A stretch of DNA of 64,000 nt from Limnohabitans sp. WS1 (GTDB lineage: Bacteria > Pseudomonadota > Gammaproteobacteria > Burkholderiales > Burkholderiaceae_C), in the NCBI RefSeq assembly GCF_003063265.1, contig NZ_NERU01000004.1:1-64000 (forward strand), in the 5' to 3' direction. Of the stretch, positions 1 to 13,100 are shown in pieces. Both the position numbers and the translations under genes were made by a program. A model generated the notes under the pieces. The model had not been told where the DNA came from. It saw nothing but the letters and a program-made list of their open reading frames with translations, and searched no databases. The number at the start of each line of letters is the position of its first letter. Position 1 is the first letter of the stretch.

Positions 1-113
1 TCCGGTTGCTCTCCACCCCGCTTCGCAGCGACGCAGTTACCTTCGACTACGGGGCCTTGGCTTACCCCGACATGGACTCTCACCATGCTGTGTACGCGCC
101 TTCACGGGCGCAC
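1..113 (-). mobile_element. 5' end of a group II intron (partial, cut by window edge)
   Basis: Read on the minus strand, the segment starts at position 113 with GTGCG, the usual 5' end of bacterial group II introns. It then folds into short hairpins typical of domain I: GCGCC pairs with GGCGC, CATGG with CCATG, and GGGG with CCCC. A stretch containing GTCGAAGGTAACTGCG resembles domain I of known bacterial introns; that comparison is from memory, not a search. The rest of the ribozyme and any reverse transcriptase would lie beyond the left edge. The intron sits on the same strand as the giant gene and 3' of it. A plus-strand open frame of 37 codons through the same bases (3-116) has no support. 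Confidence 0.62.
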
Positions 114-181
114 TAGGAGCGACGCCCTCGTCGCGATAAGCCTCGCAGACCACCACCCATCGCCCCGAGGGCGGGGCTCCC
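114..181. repeat. Intergenic palindromic repeat, family A (interrupted by the intron)
   Basis: This unit begins TAGGAGCGACGCCCTCGTCG and ends with an inverted relative, TCGCCCCGAGGGCGGGGCTC. Each half can form its own hairpin (GCGACG...CGTCGC and GCCCCG...CGGGGC). The same composite is found at 60561-60698, in reversed order. In that unoccupied copy the conserved outer end reads GCTCCTAC; here it reads GCTCCTA and is then followed directly by the intron, so the element appears to mark the intron's insertion site. Confidence 0.75.
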
Positions 182-324
182 ACAGAGATCGCTGAGCCCA
201 AGACGAGCCTTTGACTTCAAACTTCACTGGACCAGATCAAGAAGCTACTGCGGGCACCCTGTTGCACTGACACGAGCGAGCCTTGACCTATTCCCAATGA
301 ACTCTGGTGAATTCACACACCTCA

Positions 325-370
325 GTCGCCCAAGTCATGGCATCGACAAGCGATGTGTGACTTGGGCGAC
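325..370 (-). terminator. Strong hairpin downstream of the giant gene
   Basis: Two perfect 13-base arms, 325-337 (GTCGCCCAAGTCA) and 358-370, enclose a second 5-bp stem (CATCG 341-345 with CGATG 351-355). The hairpin begins 21 bases past the stop codon of the giant gene, where a terminator or mRNA-stabilising structure is expected. No clear U-tract follows on the minus strand, so intrinsic termination is not certain. I see no gene in the remaining bases from 182 to 391. Confidence 0.6.
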
Positions 371-391
371 CTTGCGTGCAGCAAACTCAGC

Positions 392-1190
392 TCATGAAGC
401 CGCTCCCGACCCCTGGTCGGCAGCAGGAGCCTCAGCAGCCGAAGCCGCAGGCTGAACCCCATCCAGAGAAGCCTCAGCCAAAGCCTGCTCCGCAGAGTTC
501 GCTGGTTTCACGGCACCCGACTGGGCTTGAGGCTCGAGATCGCTCAGGGGCTTGTCCGACTTTTTCAAGCCGATGACAGGCTTTCCCTGCTCAAACTCTG
601 GCTCTTTGGACACCCAAGCTTTCGCCTTGACAGACTCGGCTTTGTTGCGCAAGACCTGCGCCTCTGTCGGCGTCTGCTTGAGCTGCACCGCTGCGACCTC
701 ACGGACCAGATCAGGAACGGCAGCCTTGCTGGAAGGCGAACCCACTGGAGCAGAAGAGTCTGGTGTGGACACCTTGGTCGACGGCTCAGCACTTGCATGG
801 GCAGCTTGGCGCTCAGCGAACGAGCGTTGGGCCCAACTGCTGAGCATGTCTCCACCAAAGACGTCTTCGCGTGGCAAGCTGCTGGACAAGCGCAAAGCGG
901 CGTCCAGCAAGGTGGCGGTGTCGTGCAATGAGCCACTGGTGTCCATCGGCGAATCGCCAAAGGCACCGCCTGCGCCCAATGCACGTCCGAAGCTGCGGGG
1001 CTGACTGCTCAGGCTTGACGCCCGTGCAGACAGTGCCTCCCGCGCTGAAGCGCCTTGCACCTGCTGTGTCCAGTCCCGCGCCAACTGGGCATTGAACATG
1101 TCCAAAGAGTCTTCATTGACCGAGGCATGGACCGCAGGCGGTGGGGTGTAGAACACATTGGCGTTGTACATCTCACGGGCAGGCAAAACA
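392..1190 (-). other. Disordered C-terminal tail of the giant protein
   Basis: The last 265 or so residues leave the beta-repeat pattern. They are rich in Ala, Ser, Pro, Lys, Glu and Gln with no hydrophobic periodicity, for example the stretch PSTKVSTPDSSAPVGSPSSK. RTX substrates of type I secretion usually end in a glycine-rich or amphipathic signal and autotransporters end in a barrel; neither is seen here. The tail could be a secretion signal, a cell-wall-spanning linker or an anchor. Its role is unknown. Confidence 0.7.
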
Positions 1191-4100
1191 TCCCGGGCAA
1201 TGATGGTCTTGCCACTGATGCGGGCCACACGCCCCCCTTCAGCGCTTGGCGTGTTACCGGTCACGCGCCCGGCAGGGCCGGACATCAGCACCATCCAGCC
1301 ATCATCGGAGTCCGAATGGACGGAGGCCAAGTTCAGACCCTTCCAGCCAGAAATCACCACATCGCCAGCATCGCCGTTCTGCACCGACAAGCTGTTGACA
1401 TCCACAAAAAGTCGGCCAAACAGGTCTGCACCAATGCCCGTCCCCGCAGACACCGACAAATCGCCAGCCGTGACAATTTGAGGCGCACCATAGTGACCCG
1501 TCACGCTCACCGAGAGCTGCGCCTGCAGCGACAAGTCGCCCGTGGCGGACTCCATGCGGCTGATCTGCACGTCGCCGCCCGCTTTGACCGTGATGGTGCC
1601 TGCATCTGTTCGCAGGGTCTGACGACCGACCATCAACACATCACCCGCCGCGTCAATCTCAATGGCTCCGGTTCCCTGGTGAACTTCAAGACCCGAGTCC
1701 TGGTAGTCGAACATGACGTCATCCACAGCGGAAACAGAAATGTTGCCAGTGACAGCATCGATCCGGTGGATCTCTGCCGTGGCCCCCGTGTTCAGGCGAA
1801 TGTCGCCACTTTGGCTTTGGAGGAACAAGACCTTGGCGTTAGCTTCAGCGGCAACAGAAATGTCCCCACTTTGAGTGGAGATGAAGGACACCCAAGCTTG
1901 TCCCCCCATCATCACCGACACATCACCGCTGTCACTGAGCATGCGGTTGACAAAGCCAGCGCCTTGGGCCATGACACGGATGTCACCGCTGACCGTGCTC
2001 ATCACACTGCCCGCCATCATGCTCAAGGAATCACGCAGCGTGATCGTGATCGAACCACTGTCATCGGTGATCTGACCACCTGACTCTTGGGTGAGTGAGG
2101 ACGCCTCCAGACCCACCGCACCGAGGATGTTGTCGATGTTCCTGACCGTGGCATCGCCTGCAGCCGTGACCGCAATGTCACCGTGGGTGTTCGAGATCTG
2201 GTTAATCTCCATGTCACCACCCGAACGCGCGTCGATGCGTCCCGCGACACTGACCACTCGGCTGATTTGCACCGCACCTGCGGCATCGATCAGGATGTTT
2301 CCGCTGTCCGATTGCACCGAGCTGCCGGCCTCCATGGCCAAGTCACCACGCAATTGAACGCGGGTCAAGCCAGACACATTGCTCACCAGCCCCCCGTCCA
2401 ACAGGGTGAGCGAGGCGGCTTCCACAACAATCGCGCCTTGTGTGTTGTCGATGCGATGAACAAAGGCGTCGCCCATGGCGGTCAATGACACATCCCCTTG
2501 CACATCGCTGACCTGACCGATGTCCATGCGCCCACCCGACTCCAAGCGGATGTCACCGCTGAGGCTGACCACGCTTGAAGTCGCCATGCCGCCGCCCGTC
2601 TGCAACAAAACAGAACCGGTCGACGTGCTCACGCTCGACTGGGTTTGCATGCCCAAATCGCCGCTGACCTGCAAAGTGATGCTGCCAGCACCCTCGCGCA
2701 CGCTCAAGCCTTCGCGCACCAGCGTCACATTGCCATCGTGTTTGAGGAACATGTCGCCCGTCTGGCTGCTGACCGACAGCGTTTTGACCACCGCCTCGAG
2801 CGGGTTGGCTGCACTGCCCACGCCTTGCGCAATGGCCAGTTGCAGATCGTCCGCGCGCACCTGGCTCATGCCGGATACAGGCCAGGCCAAGGTCTGGCCG
2901 GTCATCTTGAGAGCCGACACATCCAAACGGAGGGTCGAGGCACCAGAGGGTGGTGTCAGGCCCAAATCCTGGCCATCGATCACCAAGGACGGCAACGACT
3001 GCCCCATCGTGGCCGAAGCCAGTGACAAGTTGCTCACCCCGGTGAATGAGACCGAGTCCGAACCACCGACCACCAGGCCTTGGCTGAAGCTCAAGCTGGA
3101 ACCTGGGCCAGCTTGGGCACCTCTGAAGACCAGCACGGGTTCACCCGTGTCAGACTTCACACCCCCGAGGAACTCCACTTCGGCAGCGTCGTTGATGAAC
3201 AACTGACCGCCTCCACGCAGAACCACGCTGTCCAAGAAGACCACCTTGCCGGTGGCCGTGATGGTCACATCGCCATCCACAAAGACTTTGTCGTTAAAAG
3301 TCACATTTCGAGCGGTAGAGACCGTCAGGCCCTCCAGATCGTTGACGCCGGTGACCTCCAGCACAGCCCCATAGAGTTCCTTCTGGTTGAAGGTCAGGCG
3401 GTCACCCACCTTGTAGCCCTTACCGGGAGAGAACAGGCGCACATCGCTCACCACGCCACCACTGACCGTCACGCGAGCCGTGGCGCCTGAACCACTGCCG
3501 CCACTGAGGCCCACACGCAGATCGCCTTCACCGTAAATGCCATCGACCAAGCCAGCGCCTGCCGTCACGATGCTGATGGTGCCCACGCCATCGCCCACGC
3601 TGCCCTCAATGGTGATGTCACCGCCCTGAGCTGCCAGGCTCAGAAAGTCGTCATCACCCGTGCTGCCATTGAGTCGGCCCGTCACCAGCATGTCGGCACC
3701 GGCATTGGCCGTACCCACCGCCAAAGTGACTTGGCCAACGATGCGCACCGAGTCGTTGATCGACAAGCCTTCGGTCATCGTGACCGTTCCCGAGCTGAAA
3801 GTGGTCGTGTTCCCGGGACCATAGATCTCGAGCACCGTACCTGTCAGGTCACCCTGGACAGCGATCTTGCCGTTCTCGCCCTGCGCCTGAATGACCAGAG
3901 GCACCGGCACGATGATGGCTTGGCCATTACCGCCGATGGAGATCGGATTGTTGCCGCCATTGGCACCAAGCACCAACTCCCTGGCCTGCATGTCTGCCAG
4001 TTTGGCGGGATCGAGCAAAATTCCACCGCCCGTGCCACCCAGGCGGATCGGCGTGGTGTCGTCCGCAGGGGTGATTTGAATCGCGTACAGCGGTGTCTGG

Positions 4101-7100
4101 ACGGTGCTCAGGTCAAACGAATCACCATCGGCCAGCGGCGCTGTCGACAACACGGTGCCTGGCGGCATCATGTTGGTGTTGTCATAGGTGTACAGGCCAC
4201 CTTTGAGGATCAAACGCTTGGCAATGGTGAGGTCGTAATCTTTGGCATAGACATTGCCAATCACCGTGAGGCGATCCGCCGTGACCTTGAGGGTTGTGTT
4301 GCGTCCCAGCTCGATTTTTTCACCCACAGCCCCTTCCATGAAGGTGATCTGGACGCTGTCGCCCACGATGTGCAAGGTGCCAAGGGTGTCATCCCAAACC
4401 ATTTTTTCGACACCACTGATCAACTCGCCTGTGCCCAGCTGAATCACGTTTTTGGTCGGACTGACAGCCAGCGGTTTGAGTTGCACCGTCAGGGTGTCGT
4501 TGCTCAAATCGGTGGTGGGCATCGGCGTGAACAGCGCCACTTCGGACACATGCACATACGACTGGTTGTTCCAGCTGCCACCATTGCCGGTGAAGACCAG
4601 CTTGTAGAACTTGAACGCCGTGCTGTTGGCAAAACTGACCTGTCGGGTGACCCCCTTGTCGGCACCGAGCAAGCCGGTATCGCCTTGGGCCACTGACGTC
4701 CACGCGTTGTCGCTCCAAGCCAAATCGTCATTGGAGCCGTACAGCGCATAAGACGTCGGATTCCACTGAGCGATGATGTCATTGGTGCGGGTCGTCAAAG
4801 CCAGGCTGGTCACCACGGTCGACTCGGCCAAGGCCAGAGTCAAGCCGCTGCCCACACCGTCCTTGTTGAGGTACTTGGTGCCTGTATTGCCATCAATGAT
4901 GTTGCTGACACCCTCTCCAGCCGGGTTGTTGGCCGAAGAAGCAGTGACTGAGACGATGTTCACAGACTGAAGCTCGCTGCCCACTGTCTCCCTGAGGTTC
5001 AACTGGCCCGTACCGGACGATGTGTTGCCCATCCAGACCACCACATTGTCAGCACCGCCCGAAGACACCCAAGTGATGGGCTTGTCGGTGAACTTAAGCA
5101 CCGACAACTCGTCGGCCAAAGCGCCCAATCGGATGGTGTCCAGCGCTGCCCGGACGACCCGCACACCATTGCCCGTCAAGCCCAGGACTTCGAAGTTGCC
5201 TGCGTTGTACGTTGCTTTGATGGCGAATGGTTCACGCTCTTCCAGCGTGACGCGTTTGACCGTCATGTTCAGTCCGTCGTTGGCTGTCAAGACGAATTGA
5301 CCATTCGCGCCCTGCGCACTCGGCGTGAACACGATGTTGCCCGGCTGGGTGAGCAAGGCGTTGATGTCGGCAGCATTGCCACTCAACTGCAGCATGCCGT
5401 TTTCTTGGCTCACGTCGAGTGTGGCTGCATAAAGCGCCAATTCGGAAAGGTGCACATACGCTTTGCCGCCGTTGGTGCCTTTGACCGTTGGGAAGACCAC
5501 TTTGTAGAACTGGTAGGCCGTGTTGTTGTCGATCGCCAGCGTGACCACCGAACCCCGGGCATTGGGCAGACCCACATCACCAGAAGACACCTTGACCCAG
5601 TCGGCGCTGTCCCAAGCCAAAGCACTTGTGGATGCATACAGCTCATAGGTGGCAGGATCCCACTGAGGAATTTCGTCATTGGTGCGCGAGGTCAGCTTCA
5701 TTTCCTTGATCACCTCTGGGGCAGACAAGGTCATGACCAAGCCGCTGCCGGGGCCATCAAAGTTGAGGTACTTGGTGCGGTTGCTGCCGTCTTGGATGTT
5801 GTCAACACGCTCGTTGTTCGGGCTGTTGGGTGAAGACGCGGTCACCTGAATCACACTGGCCTTGGCCAAACCACTGCTCAACTGAGCCAGCGCCAGACCC
5901 TGCGGGGTCAACTGCAACTGGCCGCTGGTGGCCGACAAGGTCACCGTCAAACGTGAAGAGTCCGCATCCACCAAGACCCCGGCAGGCAAATTGAAGTCGC
6001 CTGGCTTGCTGCCCGCGGCGTAGAGGGTGTCCGGCAAGGAGATGTTGGGAGCCGCCCCTGCAGCAACAGGCGCGAAGCGGTAGATTGGCTTGCCCGCAGC
6101 CATGGCCACCACATGGCCAGTGAGCAAGTCCACTGTCGCACCACGCCAATCAAGACCGGCTGGGAAGTTGCCCGTCACAGGGGTCCAGCTCACGCCACCA
6201 TTGCGCGAAACCCACACGCCGCCGGCACTGCCGTTGGCGGTGGCCGCCAAAGTCAGGCCATCGTCGCTCATCCAGACCGAAGTCCAGTTGCCCGACAAGC
6301 CGGTTTCACGCCATTTCCAGTCGGTCTGACGGGTGTCGGCCAGGTAAATTTGGCCCCCAGCTCGTGCTGCCACCAGCAGAGTGCCCGAGGCATTCATGTC
6401 CACGGCCAACCAATCGCCATTGCTGACACCCGCAGGGGTGATGTTCTTCCAGTCCGTCCAAGTGAGGACACCGTCGGTGCCAGGTTCGCCCAAATACAAA
6501 GCCCCATTTGTGCCTTTGTTCGACGAAGCAGCGCTGGCCGCCAACAGGCGCGAGCCATCGGCATTGCCGGTCATGGCCGTCCAGTTCGCATTGGCCGCGC
6601 CGTCCAAGGTGCGCCAGGTGGTGCCGTCAGCATCAAGCACACGCATCTGGCCAGGAGAGTAGTCGGTCTTCCAGCCCCAGTTGAAGATGTTCTTGAAGAA
6701 GAAATACCTGTTGCTGTCGGTCTTGTCCAGCGCCACCATGCTCGCGTTGTTTTGCACCAAAACTTCGGTGTAGTTGTCTGTTGGTGCCTTGCCCTGAATC
6801 CAGGTGATGCCACCATCCCTGGACAGCACGTACTGGCCAGACACGGTGAAGGCAGCAATGGTCTGGCCATCGGGGGAAACCGACACAGCCTCGTAATCCA
6901 TGCCGCGTGGCACGTTCACGGGCAGCCAGTTGAGGCCTTGGTCACGCGAGATGTAAATGCCCAACTCTGTGTCCGCAGCCTGAGAGATCGCCACCAAGAT
7001 GTCCTTGCCAACGGCCATTTCACGCCAATTTTGCGAGACAGGCGATGTGACCGCCGCTTGCAGCTTGGCCGTGGCTTTGCTGCTCAAGCCGTCCTGATCG

Positions 7101-10100
7101 ACCACCACATTCAGGGCCTGGCTGGCGTCACCACCGCTGTAGACTACTTGGATGCGATCGGCCATTGTGAAATAGGTGTTGAGCTTGTCCAGCGAACCGG
7201 TGAAGGTGACCTTGGCCGAGTTGGCACCCGAGACTGTCACGCCATCGGCGCTCACCGCCTGAATGGACCCGGAGGCCAAAGACAGTGTGACCGTCGCCTG
7301 ACCGGCCAAGTCGCCACCAAAAGGCTTGCCGTAGAAATTCAGCGCCGAGGCCTGCCCCACCACCACGGTGTAGGCTGCAGGCACCGACACGGTCGGAGCA
7401 TCTGGCAAGGGTCCAACAATGCCCAGCAATTGGGCAGGCAGACCGCCCGAGAAGTCAACGTGGCTGATGTTTTGACCGTTTTCGGTCAAGGTATTGATGC
7501 CCAAGGACCCGCTAAAGACATAAGTGTCAATGCCTTGGCCGCCCAGCAGCTTGTTGATGCCTTGAAGGGCATACAAGGTGTCGTTGCCACCACCACCGTC
7601 CATCTCGTTCGATCCGGCACCACCGTACAGCACGTCGTTGCCCAGACTGCCATACAGTTTGTCACGACCCCGACCCCCGACCAGCAAAACCGGTGCCGCA
7701 CTGCTGGCCAAAGCCCGCAGCACGTTGTCACCTTCCAGGTCGATCGCTTTGCCGCCACCGGCGCCCAGCAACAGGTTGTCGTTGCCAGCACCACCGGTGA
7801 TTTCCAGGGTCATGCTGCCCTTGAGGCGGCTGGCATCGAGCGTGTCATTGCCCTCGCCCATGTCCACCAGCACATGACTGACGCCACTGAACTCCTGATA
7901 GAAACCCTGGAATTCCACACCCACAATGTTGCTGCCTTCAAGGCCGCTGAGGATGAAAGTCTCTGACACGTCTTGAGTGCTGATGAACAAACGCTCGCCC
8001 GCACGCGAGCCAGCGTTGAGCACCAGGGTGTTGCCTTCCATCTGGCCCAGTACGGGTTTGACCGTGGGCGCAGGGAGGTTGATTTCAGCCAACTTGAGAC
8101 TGAACAAAGGCACATTGATGTTCAACAACAAAACCTTGGCCCACAGATAACCATTGATGTAAGGCGTGATCTTGAGGTCAAAGAGGTTAAATGGCCCGCC
8201 TGGAACGCCCGGAATGAGACCCGGATAGGCCATCATGGACAGCATTTCCGAAGCGCGAACCTTGCCATCACCTTTGTAGTCAACCGTGACAAACTGCCCT
8301 TCGGCATCGCGGGTGACCGTGCCCACCTTGATGTCGTTGAGGTCAGCATCCACAACCAACTCCAGGCTGGCCCCCAAACCACCCTTGATGCCTGCGATGC
8401 CGACACCGGCTTTGAGTCCCATCTCGATGCTGATGCTCAGCTCGGGCTTTTCAAGGCCGCCTGTGCCCGCCACGAAGGCACCGTTGCGGAAAGCGGGCAT
8501 GGACCAGTCGTTGACATAGAAACCATCCAGCACATCCAGAACGCTGCCGCCCGCGAACGCTTTCTGCACGCCATAGGTGTCGTAACCGAACGACAAATCG
8601 GCATACAACCGCACGCCACCAAAGGCATACACCGGAATCACCAGCGGAATCGGGATGATGCCTGCCGACAAGACGGCCAAATTGGCCTCAAAGACCAGCA
8701 CATCGAAATTGGCCAGTTCAAATTCGAGGTACGGCATCTCGTAGGTGAACAAAGTGGCGCTGCCACCCGTCATCAACTTGGCCCAGTTCGAGATGTCCGT
8801 GATGTAAGGCAGGAACTGCAGGCCTGAACGAGCGGCCGCGCTGCCGGGCTTGCCACCAGACGCCTGATTGCCCACTTGCTTCAACTTGTCATTGAATTGG
8901 CTGATGATCGACGAGGAGTCGTTGGTCTGCAAATCCAGTTCCGCGCTGCGCTCAAACGTGACCTGTCCAGAGGCCAAACCCTTGATGCTGCCGATGGCCA
9001 CGTTCCCGCCATCTGCCACCAGGCTTTGCAAAATCGAGGGCATGTCCAAAGCAAATTTGACCGCGTCCAGGAAGGCCCAGTTGATCGAAGGCTTGTCGGT
9101 CATGGTTTTACTCCAGACCAGGTCGATCAGCCCACGCAAGGTGGGATCATCAGGCAAGACCAAGTCCAGTCCAACGATCGGGGTGGTCAAGGCATTGACC
9201 ACATCACGGAAGGGTTCAACCGTCTGAGCGACCTTCTTGGCAATGGGCATCAGGAAGTCCAACACCGACGAACGCAAGTCCAGACGAATGTTGTTGATCG
9301 AAATGTCCGGCACCGACACCTTGGTGTCACCCAAACGCCAGTCCCACTTCAGAACCAAATCGGCCATGAGCGATGGCAAGCCCACCGCACTGAGCTTGAC
9401 GCCCAGGTCCATGTTGGCAGACACACCAAAGTCCACCACAATGGCCTTGCTCGGGTTGGACAACACGCTGTCCAGCGTCAGGCGGTTGGCCTTGTCGCCA
9501 TTCAGATCCAGCCCCAAGTGCCCGGCCAGCCCGCTGCCCTTGACCCCCGTCACCGGATCAACGTATTGGTCTTTGACACTGGCTTCAAAGAACAGCAGTT
9601 TGCCCCTGCCTTCAAACGGTGTGATGAGGTCGGGATTGGTCGGATCACCGTTGAGGAATGCACGGATGTCAAGGCTCAATTCTGGGTCGTCCTTCTTGGC
9701 GTTGGTGCTCAAGAAAAAGCCTGACGATGCCGACAAGCCGAAACCAAAATCAAACTGCCAGTCGCCGCTCAGCGAAAAGCCGCCATCGACGGCCAACTCG
9801 AAGCCCGGTATGTTCAGGTCCAGCGGAATGTCCACGCCCAGCGCCAGCAAACGGCCGCCCAGATCCATGTCAAATCGGATCGAATCCACGCCCGTCTTGG
9901 GCAGCGTCATACCGGGTGTCCAGACCGCTGTTTTGACGCCCAAATCGTTGTAGAAGGCAATCATCACGTCGTCGATGGTGATGGCCTGGTCCAGGTTGGT
10001 GTCTAGCAAGATGCCCAAACCGCTGAAGGTGTTGAACAGGGCATCACGCGCCAACTCGATCGGTTTGCCCGGTCCAGCCAACTTGCCACGCAGATCGGTC

Positions 10101-13100
10101 AGCAAACCGGCACGCAGGTTGCCAATCAGCTGGCCGGCATCGGCCAGATGTGTCCCGATGAAGGGGATATCGGCTGTCAGACTGTTTTGGAAGATGTCCT
10201 GAACGCTGCCCAAGCCAAGGTCAATGCCGTCCAGCAAGAAGGTGGGGTCGTAAATGACATCCAACAAAGACACATCGTCCGGCACAGCACGACCGAAGTC
10301 AGGCAACTCCAACTTAAGCGCCATGCCCGTCTGCAAGCCCGCAATTTGGGCCAGCAGCGTGGGCAGACCCGCCGAGCCCAACGTGGGGTCGGTGTAGATG
10401 TGCAGGTTGCCCAGCGGAATTTGACGCGACAGCGCCACCAGACTCACGGGCAAGTCGATGTCCATCGCGCCCTTGGCGGAGACTTTCACCGCACCCTTGT
10501 CCAGCGCTAAGCGCAGCACAGCGGGCGCAAGGGTCTCGATTTTGCCGTCCTCGTCGATGACCACCTTGCCGTTGAACACGCCCAAAGCCACCTTGCCCAC
10601 ACTGAAGCTCAACATCAGATCGGAAGCACGCAGGCTGGTTGTCAAATCGAGGTGAGTGCCTGTTCCGGTTTTCTCGTCGAAGTCCAGCAGCGCCACGGCC
10701 GGTGTGCCCGACGGTGCGCCGGGCAGGGCAATGCCCACGCGAGCGACCAGGTTGGCCCCTACGGAATAAGTGCCCGCAGCTTTGCCCGAGGCATCGAGCA
10801 AATTGGCAAAGTCCGCAGGCAACTCCAGACCGACCATGCCCGCCAAGGTGGCCAAGTCCAGGTTGACCCGGAACTCGTTGCTCACACCGATGTCCAAGCG
10901 CAAATCCATCAACAAACGCTTGCTCACGCTGTCGATCGAGAAATCCAACATGTTCGGCTGCAAACCAAACGCTTCTTCAATGATTTTCTCCGCCTCATCG
11001 AGCGCAGCGGCCGGTGTGGCGCCCGCTTTTTCGATGCGGGCCAACAAGATGTCGCCAAAGTTCAGGATCTCGCTCAGAGACTTGTCCAGCAAGGGCAATT
11101 TCTGCGTGTAGAAAGGCTGGCTGCCAATGGAGGTGTCCACCACATCGAGCACCATGCGCAAACCACCCATGATGTCCGAGAAATTCAGACGGCTGAGATC
11201 CAGCACAGCCCCCAAGTCCGGCAGGACTGCAACCACGTCCTTGTCGGTCAGGCCCAAGGCCTGCCGTTGTGCAGCGTTCTTGATATCGAACTGGCTGGTG
11301 GTCACCAGCTTGAAGCTGGACCAATTGCTCAGGTCTTGCACATACAGGCCCAGCTCAAGACCTGCACCAATGTCCATGCCGGCACCCGCCGTCTTGAGCT
11401 GCAAGCCACGCAGGCGGGCATAAGCGTCGCCGCTGAAATCGAACCTCAAAGCCGCAGGGGCCTCCGTCAGCAAAGTTGGCAGGTTAAAGCGTTCGCCACC
11501 CACCAGGCCAGGTGTGCGGTCCAGCACCGCAGTCACTCGTGCACCCAGATGAACTTCGGAGCCGGTGCCTACACCGCCGGCCTGCAGAGAGACAAAGCCC
11601 AGTTTGGCCAACACCTCCAAGTCTTTGACATTGGCATCAATGCTCGCAGCCGCCACAAAATGGTCCACGGCCACCGTGAAATTACCCCCTCCCAGCGCCA
11701 AGAGCAGGTCGAAGTCGACCCCGACATTGACGTTGATGGCCGCTGTGGCCGACGTCGACAAAGACAGGTCAGAGTTGGCCGACAGATTCAGGTTGAGTGC
11801 GGCCACTTGGGATGGCATGCTCAACATGGCGCTGAAAGGGATCCTCAACTCGCCTGTGCTGGCGTTGTAGCTGGCGAAAGTGCCAGGTTTGAGCAGCGTC
11901 GATGCATTCAGCGCATTGACAAACTCACCCATGGTCACAATGCGCTCCACCTTTTGATGCACCCGATACGAGATTTCGGTGTTGGAGCTGGTGATGGCAC
12001 CGCCCAAGGTCAAGGCACTGCCATCGATGGCCACATCCGTGATTTCCAGGACCTGGTTGCCCACGGACACATAGAAACCCTTCATGGAGGCGGCAAACTG
12101 TCCTGCGGCCCCCGTCAGACCGGACACGCCCTTGACACTGGCGGCCTTGCCGGTCGACAGCTGGCTTTCGCCCGTCTTGCCGGTCCAGTCCTTCAAGGGG
12201 CGGTTGAAGTTGATCTTGTCAACCACGCCCGTCTTGAACGCGGAACCCAAATTCAGAAGGTCCTGCAGCGAGGTCTCAATGAAAGGCAGACTGCCCAAGC
12301 CCAGTTTGGAGACGTCCACGGTCTCCAGGTATTGAAGCACCCCAGGAATGGCGGTCAGCACATCTTCCATGCGGATCTTGGAGAAGTCGGTGAAGGCCTC
12401 CAAACCAAGCGCAGTGAATTGCAGGTCGCCACTGAGCGGATTGCCTGTGACCGTGATCCTTGGCGTCGTCCCTTGGGCCAAGTCCACACCGGCCACCGAG
12501 GCATACAGCGGCAATGACATGCTCAGCTGGTTGGTGCCCGGCTTCAGGCTGAACACGCCTTGGGTGTAAGAAATGCTGCCGCCCAGATCCAGGGTCAGCG
12601 AGCCTTTTTGGTAAGGCTGAGCATTGGCGTCAAGCCCGTTTTTGCCAATCCCGATGTCCAGAGGGCCCATGCGGGCGGCCAGCACAATGTCCGTCGCACT
12701 CAGGCTGCCCGAGAAGGCCAGATTGTTGAGGTTGAAGTTGGCCTTCAAGCCCTGAGTCCAATCCACAGCCAGATCCAGGTCGACCACGGCAGTGGCTGCC
12801 ACCTGCAACTGCACATCGGCATCAAAACTGATGCCGTACTGCGCCAAGCCTGCATTCAAGTCCACGGCGACTTTGTCGCTGCCCAATTTGACACTGCCGT
12901 CAAAAGACAGGGCCAGTCCGTTTTGGTCCAACTTGTAGCTCAGGCCCGCACTGACACCGGCTTTGGGTGCCCAATTTGCGTCCAGATAAGACTTCAATCC
13001 GCCCAAAGTCGGCACGCCCAAGGCACCGTATTGCGGCACCGGCATGCCCTCCAGGCTCGGAATCCAGGTCGGATTCATGTAGCCATTGATGTAGCTTTGC

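Noticed and set aside
3-116. C-terminal fragment of a protein on the plus strand at the left edge
   Set aside because: The minus strand of the same bases folds and reads like the 5' end of a group II intron, which explains the sequence better.
6113-7966. Long plus-strand open frame (617 codons) opposite the giant gene
   Set aside because: It is antisense to a convincing coding frame. The translation is rich in His, Gln, Arg and Gly with no domain, as expected from reading GC-rich codons backwards.
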